DNA from: Bryobacterales bacterium
GTDB lineage: Bacteria > Acidobacteriota > Terriglobia > Bryobacterales > UBA6623
Direction: 5' to 3'
Assembly: GCA_028819575.1 (NCBI GenBank)
Contig: JAPPLB010000090.1
Location: forward strand, 1 to 47,152
DNA length: 47,152 bases
The notes under the pieces were generated by a model. The model was not told the DNA's origin. It saw nothing but the letters and a program-made list of their open reading frames with translations, and did no database searches. Position numbers and translations under genes: made by a program. Below are positions 6,355-14,592 of the stretch, in pieces. The number at the start of each line of letters is the position of its first letter. Positions within the stretch are counted from its first letter, which is position 1.

Positions 6355-8282
6355 CCGATATCCGCTATTGCTGCTGTCTTTGGACTGCCGCCGCTCTCCT
6401 CTGGCTTGCTCCCACGGCCTCCGTCCGCGGCAAGCCCGTCTCGATTCACGTCGATGTTCCCCAGGCGGCGCCGGACTGGGCGCTGCTGGAGCGCCAGTTG
6501 ATCGAGACGATGAACAGCGCCGGCAAGGCGTTCGTCAAAACCTACACCCTCCCCGACGGCACGTTGCGGTGGAAGGAGCGCTACGAAGGCGGCATGAACT
6601 CCTCCGACGATGCCTACGAGGCCTTCCGCGGCTATTCGCTGCACTACATTCTGGGCGGCTCTCGTGATCTCGATACCCTGCATCGCCACGTCTGGGAAGG
6701 CATCACTCGCCAGTTCAGCCGCTACGGCCAGATCTACCGCGAGTTCGACGGCAATTGGGATTGGATGCATCACGGCGAAGGCTACGTGTCGCTCTATCCG
6801 ATGGGCATGGCCGACCCGCGGGACGCCAGGTTTCGCGAGCGCTCCGAGAAGTTCGCCGCGATGTACATCGGCGAAGATCCGGAGGCCCCGAATTACGACC
6901 CTGAGTTGAAACTCATGCGGGCTTCGATGAACGGCAGCCGCGGCCCGAAGATGTTCTGGAGCAAGCGCGACTGGATTCCGACCAACGCCAACCTGGTCTA
7001 CTACCATCTGCCGTTCGACGACATTCCGGGCGTTTCATCCTCCACGGGTTGGATCAACGATCATCCCGACAACGACCAGTTCGCCGCCATCGTCAAGGTC
7101 ATGAGCGACCGCATGGCCAAGGGAGATGTGCCGATCAACCTCACCGCCGCGCCGCTTGTCGCGAATGCCTTTCTCTATACCGGCGCCGGGAAATACCGCC
7201 GCTGGATAACCGACTACCTCGGCAAGTGGATCGAGTTGACCGAGGAGAACCATGGCATTATGCCCGACAACGTCGGACTCTCTGGCAAGATCGGGGAGTA
7301 CAACGACGGAAACTGGTGGGGCGGATACTACGGCTGGAAGTGGGTGCGCGGCGGCACGGACATCGTGTTGGCTTCACTGACCGCCGCCAAAGTGGCGTTC
7401 CTGCTCACGGGCTGGAAGGACTGGTTCGAATTGCCCCGCGGCCAGATGGCCGTGATGAGGGACCGCGGCAAGGTCGTCGCCGGCGTCCCGACGGTCCCGA
7501 TTCGCTACGACAACGACAACGGCTGGCACCACTTCGTTCCGGAAACGTCGGCTCCGTACGTGAATCTCTGGCAGATGACGCAGGAGCCGCAGGACTGGCG
7601 GCAGGTCGAGCGTTTGGCCGAAGCGCAGATCGCGCGGGGGGAGCTGCGAGACGTCCACCTTCGCTGGGCGTACTACTTGAAGGGCCGGGATCCGAATTTC
7701 CCCGTGAGTGCTTTCCGGAACGACTTGCGATACGTCCAAAATAAGCTCGATCGCATCCTGAACGAGCACGGGGATCCGGAAACCTGGTTCGACGCCAAGT
7801 GGTTGGTGCTTGACCCCATGCCGACCGACAATCTCGTGCGCTTGACGATCGGCGGCGTCCCGGTCCACAAGCGCGGAGAGATGCTCCATGCGCGGCTGCG
7901 GTACTTCGACGCGGACCGCCGCGAGCCGGGCTTGCCGCAAGGCGTGTCCGCCCTGGTCACCGGCATCGAAGAGGACGTCGTGGAGCTGGACCTGGTGAAC
8001 ACGAATCTCTTCGAGCGCCGCCGGGTGATCATTCAGGCGGGAGCGTACGGGGAAGACCGGATCGAAGAGGTCACCTACCGCCGCGCCCGAGATCGGCAAG
8101 CCGCTCGACAACGGCCTCGATTCGATGAAGCGACCGAAGACGAAACGCTTCCGGTGGAGCGTTCCCACGTCCAGGTCGACATGGCTCCGGGGGCCGGTTC
8201 GCATCTGCGCATCCGCGTGAGCCGCCACGCCGATACGCCTTCCTACGAATTCCCCTGGCGCCGTGGGGGGCAGGAGCAATGA
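6351..8282 (+). CDS. Secreted protein of unknown function, 643 aa
   Basis: An N-terminal Sec-type signal peptide (WTAAALLWLAPTASVRG, about 11-27) is followed by a large domain rich in aromatic and acidic residues: WKERYEGGMNSSDDAYEAFRG (about 69-89), FDGNWDWMHHGEGYVSLYP (about 132-150), GEYNDGNWWGGYYGWKW (about 315-331) and RYDNDNGWHHFVPETSAPY (about 384-402). The helical pattern with conserved Trp, Tyr, Asp and His resembles an alpha/alpha-barrel carbohydrate-active or lyase enzyme, but I cannot name a family. A C-terminal beta-rich part begins at about 495. It overlaps the next gene by 4 bp (ATGA), so the two are translated together. The start follows a 12-codon frame with a better ribosome site. 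No metal-binding motif of a known peptidase is visible. Confidence 0.75.
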   Translation: MTDIRYCCCLWTAAALLWLAPTASVRGKPVSIHVDVPQAAPDWALLERQLIETMNSAGKAFVKTYTLPDGTLRWKERYEGGMNSSDDAYEAFRGYSLHYILGGSRDLDTLHRHVWEGITRQFSRYGQIYREFDGNWDWMHHGEGYVSLYPMGMADPRDARFRERSEKFAAMYIGEDPEAPNYDPELKLMRASMNGSRGPKMFWSKRDWIPTNANLVYYHLPFDDIPGVSSSTGWINDHPDNDQFAAIVKVMSDRMAKGDVPINLTAAPLVANAFLYTGAGKYRRWITDYLGKWIELTEENHGIMPDNVGLSGKIGEYNDGNWWGGYYGWKWVRGGTDIVLASLTAAKVAFLLTGWKDWFELPRGQMAVMRDRGKVVAGVPTVPIRYDNDNGWHHFVPETSAPYVNLWQMTQEPQDWRQVERLAEAQIARGELRDVHLRWAYYLKGRDPNFPVSAFRNDLRYVQNKLDRILNEHGDPETWFDAKWLVLDPMPTDNLVRLTIGGVPVHKRGEMLHARLRYFDADRREPGLPQGVSALVTGIEEDVVELDLVNTNLFERRRVIIQAGAYGEDRIEEVTYRRARDRQAARQRPRFDEATEDETLPVERSHVQVDMAPGAGSHLRIRVSRHADTPSYEFPWRRGGQEQ

Positions 8283-9268
8283 TAAGCAAAGCCTTCGTTG
8301 CCGGACTCGGCCTGCTGGCACTTTGCGGGCCGGCCTACCCGCAGATGGGGTCGCCCGGCGGCGGCGAGACCCAGGCCATCGCGCTGCATCCGGCGAACCC
8401 TCAGGTCATCTACGCCGGAGCCGCAAAAGGCCTCTGCAAGACGACCCGAGGAGGACTGGACAACTGGCCGTCCACCGGGCTCGACCATCTGGGGCCGAGA
8501 CACATCGTGCTCGATCCCTCCAACCCGGACGTGATTTACACCGGAGCCTACGAGATGGGCGTCTACAAGAGCACGAACGCCGCCGCATCATGGCATCCCG
8601 TGAACAACGGCCTCACGAACGGCAGGATCCGCGGTCTGGCGATCGATCCTTCAGACGGGCAAACGCTCTACGCGGGCACCGACGGCGGTGGTGTCTTCAA
8701 GACCACCGAAGGCGGAACTTCCTGGCGCGAGGTGAACCGCGGCTTGATCGACAAGACCCTGCGTGCGCTCGTCATCGACCCTCGCAGCCCTGACACGCTC
8801 TACGCCGCCACCTGGCACGGCGTTTACAAGACGACGGATGGCGGCGAACATTGGAAGGCCAACCCCGAAGGGCTCTATGACATCGACGTGCGCGCGCTCG
8901 CGATCGACCCCATTGATTCGCGAATCATCTATGCGGCCAGCGACCCTGGAGGCGTCTACCGTTCGACCGACGGCGGCTGGACCTGGACCCTGGGCGAGCG
9001 GCCGCTCATCCAGCACATCCTCTCGCTTGCCGTTGATCCTCACAACCCGGCTCATGTCTACGCCGGCACGAAGAAGGGCGTCTTCCGAAGCACCGACAGC
9101 GCCGATACTTTCGAAGTCGTGGGGCTGCAGTGGTCGAACCGTACCTGGACACTCGTTTTCGATGACCGAACGACGCCCGCCACTCTCTACTACGGCGGTG
9201 AGGGCGGCGTCCTGAAGACGACGAACGGCGGCCGCTGGTGGGACGTCACCGGGCCGCAACGAAAATGA
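8279..9268 (+). CDS. Secreted Asp-box (BNR/sortilin-type) beta-propeller protein
   Basis: A signal peptide (AFVAGLGLLALCGPAYP) precedes repeated blades with the Asp-box signature S/T-x-D/N-x-G-x-x-W: KSTNAAASW, KTTEGGTSW, KTTDGGEHW, RSTDGGWTW, RSTDSADTF and KTTNGGRWW, spaced about 42-45 residues. Each blade also has an I-A-hydrophobic-D-P phrase (AIDPSDGQTLYAG and similar). At 329 residues it forms about seven blades. Such propellers are found in sialidases, photosystem assembly factors (Ycf48) and sortilin-like proteins; here there is no separate catalytic domain. The ATGA overlap with the 643-aa gene points to a joint periplasmic or extracellular role, perhaps as a binding partner. The exact function is unknown. 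Confidence 0.84.
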   Translation: MISKAFVAGLGLLALCGPAYPQMGSPGGGETQAIALHPANPQVIYAGAAKGLCKTTRGGLDNWPSTGLDHLGPRHIVLDPSNPDVIYTGAYEMGVYKSTNAAASWHPVNNGLTNGRIRGLAIDPSDGQTLYAGTDGGGVFKTTEGGTSWREVNRGLIDKTLRALVIDPRSPDTLYAATWHGVYKTTDGGEHWKANPEGLYDIDVRALAIDPIDSRIIYAASDPGGVYRSTDGGWTWTLGERPLIQHILSLAVDPHNPAHVYAGTKKGVFRSTDSADTFEVVGLQWSNRTWTLVFDDRTTPATLYYGGEGGVLKTTNGGRWWDVTGPQRK

Positions 9269-9379
9269 ACTCAAATGAGTGAAATGCACGAAAAGGAGCG
9301 TCGGCAGAATGTGTTCCGGTATCCGGTGCCAGTCTACAAATACATGGAGCCGAACCCACGCTCCGCCGGCTTCGCCGCC

Positions 9380-9991
9380 TCAATCCGGAGTCGTGCTTTC
9401 CGGGAGTGCGCCCAGGTTTTTCAGGAAGCGGCCCGCCACCCGATCCGGATAACCGAAGTCGTCGCCGAGCACTCCGCGCAATGCCTCGACCACTGGGCGG
9501 GCGTCCTCGCCCAGCGCTTCCAGGGCGTGCGCCGCGTGGAGCCGTGTCCCGCCGTTCGTGTCGGATAAACCCTTTGCGAGCACCGGCAACGCCTCCTCCT
9601 GTTTGCCCAGCCGGCAGAGCGCTTGAGCGGCCCAGATCCGAACGTCGATCGCATCGTCGGCAAGACGGGCTCTCAAGTCTTGCTCGAATGCGGAGGCGGA
9701 GTCGCCCATCGATCCGACGGAGCGCACGGCCCAGTGACGCACGGCGCTGTCCTCGTGAGAAAGAGCGCGGCGTAACGCCGCCGTGGATGCAGCGTCCGCC
9801 GGGTTCCGCCGCGCGGATTCACCGATGGCCCGGATCGCCGAAAGACGGTCCAGGCGATCTTCGCCGTCAAGCAGGATGGCCCAGTCGGACAAGCTCTTGC
9901 CGAGAAACTGCTGCTCCGGAGTGCTGCACGCCGCCCCAACGATCGCGGCCGCAAGAGCACATCGGAACAGCAGACGGGAGACGGTTTCCAT
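9380..9991 (-). CDS. HEAT-repeat lipoprotein
   Basis: 203 residues. The N-terminus METVSRLLFRCALAAAIVGAAC has a lipobox ending at Cys22, so the protein is probably lipid-anchored. Four or five HEAT-like helical repeats follow: RLSAIRAIGESARRNP, AVRHWAVRSVGSMGDSA, DVRIWAAQALCRLGKQ and GTRLHAAHALEALGE. Such scaffolds mediate protein-protein contacts; PBS-lyase HEAT proteins are common in Acidobacteria and Planctomycetes, often near sulfatases, which are absent here. It faces away from MITE copy 3, which lies 38 bp upstream of its start. Function beyond binding is unknown. Confidence 0.8.
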   Translation of the reverse strand: METVSRLLFRCALAAAIVGAACSTPEQQFLGKSLSDWAILLDGEDRLDRLSAIRAIGESARRNPADAASTAALRRALSHEDSAVRHWAVRSVGSMGDSASAFEQDLRARLADDAIDVRIWAAQALCRLGKQEEALPVLAKGLSDTNGGTRLHAAHALEALGEDARPVVEALRGVLGDDFGYPDRVAGRFLKNLGALPESTTPD

Positions 9992-10029
9992 GAACGGTCA
10001 CTACCTTACCAGGGATTTGTTCCTTGCTG

Positions 10030-10232
10030 GCATGCATTTCTCGCCACGCGGCGAGGCGAAGTGCGTGAGAGGGCCGTCAGGACTAGGCGCAAGCCGGGCG
10101 GAGGAAAAAGGCGCGAGCCGCTTGGCGCGCGCAGGCGTACTTGAACAGTACATTGAGCACGGCAAGCAAGCGCAACGAAGTCCTGGCGGTCGTATCGCGT
10201 GCTTCGGACGTCGTGTGGTGAGAAAGGTAGGC
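10030..10232 (+). mobile_element. MITE-like element, copy 3 (203 bp, with extra internal block)
   Basis: Ends GCATGCATTTCTCGCC and GGTGAGAAAGGTAGGC; flanks are TG on the left and TA on the right, so one side has probably mutated. It carries about 25 bp more than the others: the GGCGCGAGCCG block is partly duplicated with AAGCCGGGCGGAGGAAAAA between. The internal hairpin CGTACT-TGAAC-AGTACA is slightly weakened. It lies between the divergent HEAT lipoprotein and M14 peptidase genes, where both promoters should be. Confidence 0.85.
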
Positions 10233-10401
10233 TAAAATCGACCCGCAGAGTAACGACATGCCCGAGTCGCCTTCAACGAGTTGCGTCTGTTCCGGTCGAG
10301 CGTTGGCCGGTCTTCTCTCGACAACTCCGTAGACTGCTTGCTCGGCAGTGCGTCACGCCGTCTGAAAGGCATCGGAACAGCCCGTTTTTCTGGATCATCA
10401 C

Positions 10402-13095
10402 ATGTGCAATCTGAGTTTGCTATTCGCAAGATTCCTTCTCGTTCTTTGTCTCCTGAGTCCCGCTGCTTCCTGGGCGCAGGACTCCTCGTTACCGACACCG
10501 GATGAATTCGCCGGCTTCGCGATCGGGTCCGACGGCAACCTTCTGCGGTGGGAGAAGATCGTCGAATACTTCCAACTGGTTGCGGAAGGCAGTGATCGTG
10601 TGCTCTTCGAAGAACGCGGAGAATCCACGAACGGCAACCAGCTTGTAATGGCGACGATCTCGTCGCCGGACAACCTGGCCCGGCTCGACGAGATCCAGGC
10701 CCGGCAAAAACTCCTGGCCGACCCCCGCCGGCTCAACGACGAGCAGATCGAGCAGCTCCCCTGGGAATCGCCCATCGTCGTGCTGATGACGTGCAACATC
10801 CACTCCACCGAAATCGGTTCGTCACAGATGGCCCTGAAGGTCTTGCATCGGCTGGCGACCGAGAACTCACCCTGGGTGCGGAATGTTCTCGATCATGTCC
10901 TTTTCCTGCTGATGCCCTCGTTGAACCCCGATGGACAGATCATGGTGACCGACTGGAACAACCGTGTTCGCGGCACGGACCATGTCTGGTCGCCGCTGCC
11001 CCGGCTCTATCACCCGTATGTCGGGCACGACAACAACCGTGACGCCTTTCTCATGACGCAGGTCGAGGCGCGAATCACCAACAAGGTGCTCTACCACGAC
11101 TGGCTGCCGCAAGTGTTTCTCGATCAGCACCAGATGGGTCCGACGGGGATGCGCGTTTTCGTTCCGCCGTTCACGAATCCGATCAACCCCAACGTCAATC
11201 CGGTCATCTGGACGGAACTCGGAATGTTCGGACTCGCGATGTTCAATCGCTTGCACGAGGCGGGTTTCACCGGCATCGGCTACAACATCGACTACACCAG
11301 TTGGTGGCAGGGCGGTTTCATCCGGGCGCCCTGGTACCACAACATCGTCGGACTTCTGACGGAAGTGGCGAGCGCGAATCTGGCCAGTCCGGTCTATCAG
11401 GAGAAGGCGCAGTTGTGGCAAAAGCCCGACAACTCCTACACCTCCAAGGATTGGGTGAAAAGGCGCGAGAAGAACCCCGCGGCTCCTGCGCCCGCGCCCC
11501 GGCGCGTGGCGCCGCTCGTGAACTACCCGCGTCCGTGGCTGGGCGGCAAATGGACGCTGAACGACATCATCGAGCGGAAGTTGGTCATCTCATACAGCCT
11601 GCTCGAAACAGCGGCGAACAACCGGGTTCAGGTGATCGAGAACCAGATCGGAATGGGCCTCAAGGCCGTCGAGCAGGGTGAGCAGGGTAGCCCGTTCGCG
11701 TTCGTCTATCCGACCGGGCAGCATGACCCCGACGCCCTCTACGAGTTGCTGGAAGCGCTGCACTTCAACGGCGTCGAGGTGCATCGGGCGCGCGAAGTTT
11801 TCGCGGCCGACGGCGAAGAGCACGCCGCGGGCAGCTACGTGATCCGGATGGCTCAGCCGTACCGCAACTACGTCATCGACTTGATGACGCCCCACGAATA
11901 TCCCGATCCCGGGGACATGCCGGCCGGCGCGATGAGATCCACTCCCTACGATTCGACTACTTGGACGATGCCGCTGCAGATGGGTGTTGAAGTGACTCGC
12001 GTCGAGAAGCCCTTCGAGGCGTCGCTGGAGAAACTCGACGCCATTCCTCTGCCTGTCGGCGAGTTGCATCGTGACGGGGAGGGCCGGTTTGGTTTCTTGA
12101 TACGGCCCGAGCCCAACAATACGGCCAAGGCGTTGAACCGCTTGCTCCGTGACGGGGCCGACGTGCGTTGGACCACCGAGGAGTGGGCGGCAGGCGGCGT
12201 CAACTATCCGCCGGGAACTCTCTGGGTGCGCGGCCTGGAGACGGAGGAAGCCGCCGCGGTCGTCGAGCCGCTCGGGCTCACGGGGGGGCTTGCCGCGGGA
12301 GTTCCCCCGATACGGACGCAACCCCTCGGCAAGCCCCGCTTGGCCCTGTATCAGCCGTGGACGTCTTCAATGGACGAAGGCTGGACTCGCTGGTTGCTCG
12401 AAGAATACGAATTCGACTTGACGACGGTCCATAACGTGGATATTCGCGGCGGAGGGCTACGGAAGAAGTGGGATGCATTGATTCTGCCCGGAGACCGCGG
12501 CGACGAGAGCATCCTCTCGGGACTCGAAAGCAAATCCGTGCCGGAAGAGTATCGCGGCGGCATCGGCGAGAAAGGACGCGCAGCGATTCGGAAATTCGTC
12601 GCGGACGGAGGGACGTTGATCACCATGGGCGGCTCATCGGATTTCGCGCTTCGCACCTTTGAATTGCCGGTCAAGAACTCTCTTGAAGGTGTCAAGACCT
12701 CCGAGTTCTCATGCCCCGGGTCGTTTCTTCGCATCTTCGTCGACAACCGCAACCCGCTCGCCTACGGGATGCCCGACGAGGCGACCGCCGTGTTCAAGGG
12801 CGACGCGGTGTTCGAGCCGGTCCCCGAGTTCAGCTACACGGCCTTGAAGGTCGTGGCCCGCTATCCGGGGTTCAACCCTTTGCAGAGCGGTTGGATTCGG
12901 GGAGCCGAGCATCTCTACAATCGCATCGCGGCGGCGGAAGTGATCTACAAGAAGGGCCGCATCGTGCTGATTGGCTTCCGGCCCCAGCACCGGGCGCAGG
13001 CGCACAACACCTTCAAGCTGCTGTTCAATTCGATTCATCTTTCCGCGGCGGGTCCGGCAGAAGTGCTTCGCTCCGGTGACAGCCAAGTCCGCTGA
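10402..13095 (+). CDS. Secreted M14-family zinc carboxypeptidase-like protein
   Basis: 897 residues with a signal peptide (FARFLLVLCLLSPAASWAQ, about 8-26). The M14 zinc-binding pair is His134 and Glu137 in CNIHSTEIG, with the third ligand His243 in DQHQMGPTG. NNRD at 211-214 fits the substrate-carboxylate site, and Glu321 in LLTEVAS fits the catalytic glutamate. The long C-terminal half (about 420-890) contains a DJ-1/glutamine-amidotransferase-like stretch (WDALILPG, FVADGGTLITMG). The same order occurs in large secreted M14 peptidases of Acidobacteria and Bacteroidetes. It probably trims peptides in the periplasm or outside the cell. No ribosome site is evident before ATG 10402. Its TGA stop is shared with the insertion site of MITE copy 4. 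Confidence 0.9.
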   Translation: MCNLSLLFARFLLVLCLLSPAASWAQDSSLPTPDEFAGFAIGSDGNLLRWEKIVEYFQLVAEGSDRVLFEERGESTNGNQLVMATISSPDNLARLDEIQARQKLLADPRRLNDEQIEQLPWESPIVVLMTCNIHSTEIGSSQMALKVLHRLATENSPWVRNVLDHVLFLLMPSLNPDGQIMVTDWNNRVRGTDHVWSPLPRLYHPYVGHDNNRDAFLMTQVEARITNKVLYHDWLPQVFLDQHQMGPTGMRVFVPPFTNPINPNVNPVIWTELGMFGLAMFNRLHEAGFTGIGYNIDYTSWWQGGFIRAPWYHNIVGLLTEVASANLASPVYQEKAQLWQKPDNSYTSKDWVKRREKNPAAPAPAPRRVAPLVNYPRPWLGGKWTLNDIIERKLVISYSLLETAANNRVQVIENQIGMGLKAVEQGEQGSPFAFVYPTGQHDPDALYELLEALHFNGVEVHRAREVFAADGEEHAAGSYVIRMAQPYRNYVIDLMTPHEYPDPGDMPAGAMRSTPYDSTTWTMPLQMGVEVTRVEKPFEASLEKLDAIPLPVGELHRDGEGRFGFLIRPEPNNTAKALNRLLRDGADVRWTTEEWAAGGVNYPPGTLWVRGLETEEAAAVVEPLGLTGGLAAGVPPIRTQPLGKPRLALYQPWTSSMDEGWTRWLLEEYEFDLTTVHNVDIRGGGLRKKWDALILPGDRGDESILSGLESKSVPEEYRGGIGEKGRAAIRKFVADGGTLITMGGSSDFALRTFELPVKNSLEGVKTSEFSCPGSFLRIFVDNRNPLAYGMPDEATAVFKGDAVFEPVPEFSYTALKVVARYPGFNPLQSGWIRGAEHLYNRIAAAEVIYKKGRIVLIGFRPQHRAQAHNTFKLLFNSIHLSAAGPAEVLRSGDSQVR

Positions 13096-13272
13096 CCTGC
13101 ATTTCTCACCACGTGGCGAGGCGAAGTGGGTGAGAGGGCCGTCAGGACGAGGCGCGAGCCGCTTGGTGCGCGCAGGCGTACTTGACGGTACGTCGAGCAC
13201 GGCAAGCAAGCGCAACGAAGTCATGGCGGTCATACCGCGTGCTTCGGCCGTCGGGTGGTGAGAAATGCAGGT
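13095..13272 (+). mobile_element. MITE-like element, copy 4 (178 bp, reference copy)
   Basis: The ends ACCTGCATTTCTCACCAC and GTGGTGAGAAATGCAGGT are perfect 18-bp inverted repeats; similarity continues more loosely to about 34 bp (GCGAAG against CCGAAG). TG flanks it on both sides (13093-13094 and 13273-13274). The internal hairpin is CGTAC-TTGACG-GTACG. The left TG plus the element's first base A form the TGA stop of the M14 gene; the right TG is also followed by A, so the empty site had TGA too. There is no transposase frame. Confidence 0.9.
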
Positions 13273-13368
13273 TGACTTTGGCAAGCAGCCGCATCAAGCG
13301 CGAATCGAATGCTCGCGCGTCGGCGCCTTCTCTTTGGCGTAGGGGTACGGCCTGTCCGCCTGCAGCTG

Positions 13369-14538
13369 CTACAGGACCTCGCGATACACCTGGAGCAGAT
13401 CCGCAGACGTGACCGGCCGGGGGTTGTATTGGGCGGTCCATTGCCTGGCCGCTTCCTCGGCCAGATCCTGCAGATCTTTCTCGGAGATGCCGTACGCCGT
13501 CAGTCTGCGTGGGATCGCTGCTTGGTCAAGCAAAGACTCGACGGTCGAGGCCAGATCGGCCCCGGCCCGGCCCGAACCGTCAAAGCCGATCAACTCCGCA
13601 TACTCGTCCGCAACCTCGACCGTGTTGAACCGTATCACCGTCGGCAGCATCATCCCCACGGCCGCTCCATGAATCACGTCGAAATGAGCCGTCAAAGGGT
13701 TCGCGCAGGAGTGCGCGATCCCGAGCATAGAATTCTCGATCGCCGTTCCGGCCAGATTCGCCCCGAGCAGCATGCCGGCCCGTGCGTCAAGATGGTCCGG
13801 ATCCGTCAACACGCAAGGCAGGTTCGCACGCAGCAACCGCCACGCATCTCGTGAATAGAGCTTCGAAATAGGGTTCCGTTTCTTGGTTACCCACGTTTCA
13901 ATCGCGTGTGACACGGCGTCAATGCCCGTCAAGGCGGTCACCAGAGCGGGTTGAGACAGAGTGAGTTCCGGGTCGAGTATCGCGATCGTGGGCGCGGCTT
14001 TGGGATCGCCGCAGGCCATTTTCTGGTGGGTCTCGGCGTCCGCGATGAGAGCGAACGATTGGGCCTCGCTGCCGGTCCCGGCGGTCGTGGGAATCGCGAT
14101 GAGCGGGAGCATCGGTCTGACGGCCTTGCCGACTCCCCAGTAGTCCTGCATGCGGCCGCCGTTGGTGAGCACGAAGTTGACTCCCTTGGCGCAGTCCATG
14201 GCGCTGCCGCCGCCCAGCCCGACGATCAGATCGACATCGTTCTCTTTCGCGGACTCCAGACAGGCATCCACGTGCTCCGTCGTGGGGTTCTGGTCGACTG
14301 CGGTGAAGACGGTTGACATCAAGCCGGCGGCTTCCAATGAGGCAGCCGCCCGTGCCGGATAGCCCACTGCGTCGATGTCCGGATCAGAGACAATCAGGAC
14401 ACGCCGACCGCCCAGTTCCCTGGCCAGCTCTCCGACACGGTCAAGAGTCCCTGCCCCAAACACGACGCGCGTCCGCGGCCGGAAGTCAAACGGTATCTGT
14501 GTTCGACTCGCAGAGTCGCGGGTTTTTTCCTTGAGCAT
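13369..14538 (-). CDS. Iron-containing alcohol dehydrogenase
   Basis: 389 residues, the usual length for group III Fe-ADHs, which interconvert alcohols and aldehydes with NAD(P)H in the cytoplasm. Visible motifs are GGGSAMDCAKG at 109-119 (nucleotide loop), TTAGTGSE at 151-158, metal ligands Asp207 and His211 in GIDAVSHAIE, His276 in GIAHSCANPL and His290 in DVIHGAAVG. It follows the adenylate-forming enzyme by 54 bp and ends the minus-strand run that starts with the two quinoprotein-like genes. The pairing suggests that an acid or its activated form is handled together with the corresponding alcohol or aldehyde; this is inference. The substrate cannot be read from the sequence. Confidence 0.92.
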   Translation of the reverse strand: MLKEKTRDSASRTQIPFDFRPRTRVVFGAGTLDRVGELARELGGRRVLIVSDPDIDAVGYPARAAASLEAAGLMSTVFTAVDQNPTTEHVDACLESAKENDVDLIVGLGGGSAMDCAKGVNFVLTNGGRMQDYWGVGKAVRPMLPLIAIPTTAGTGSEAQSFALIADAETHQKMACGDPKAAPTIAILDPELTLSQPALVTALTGIDAVSHAIETWVTKKRNPISKLYSRDAWRLLRANLPCVLTDPDHLDARAGMLLGANLAGTAIENSMLGIAHSCANPLTAHFDVIHGAAVGMMLPTVIRFNTVEVADEYAELIGFDGSGRAGADLASTVESLLDQAAIPRRLTAYGISEKDLQDLAEEAARQWTAQYNPRPVTSADLLQVYREVL

Positions 14539-14592
14539 GTCGAAGCGGGCGAGGCGTCGGAGCAGGAGTCCTTTGGTTGGCAGACCCTGCGA

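Noticed and set aside
13095-13272. Idea that the dispersed element is a tRNA-like or rho-independent terminator repeat
   Set aside because: It has no tRNA arms or T-run, and the toxin insertion with a 2-bp duplication shows that it is mobile.
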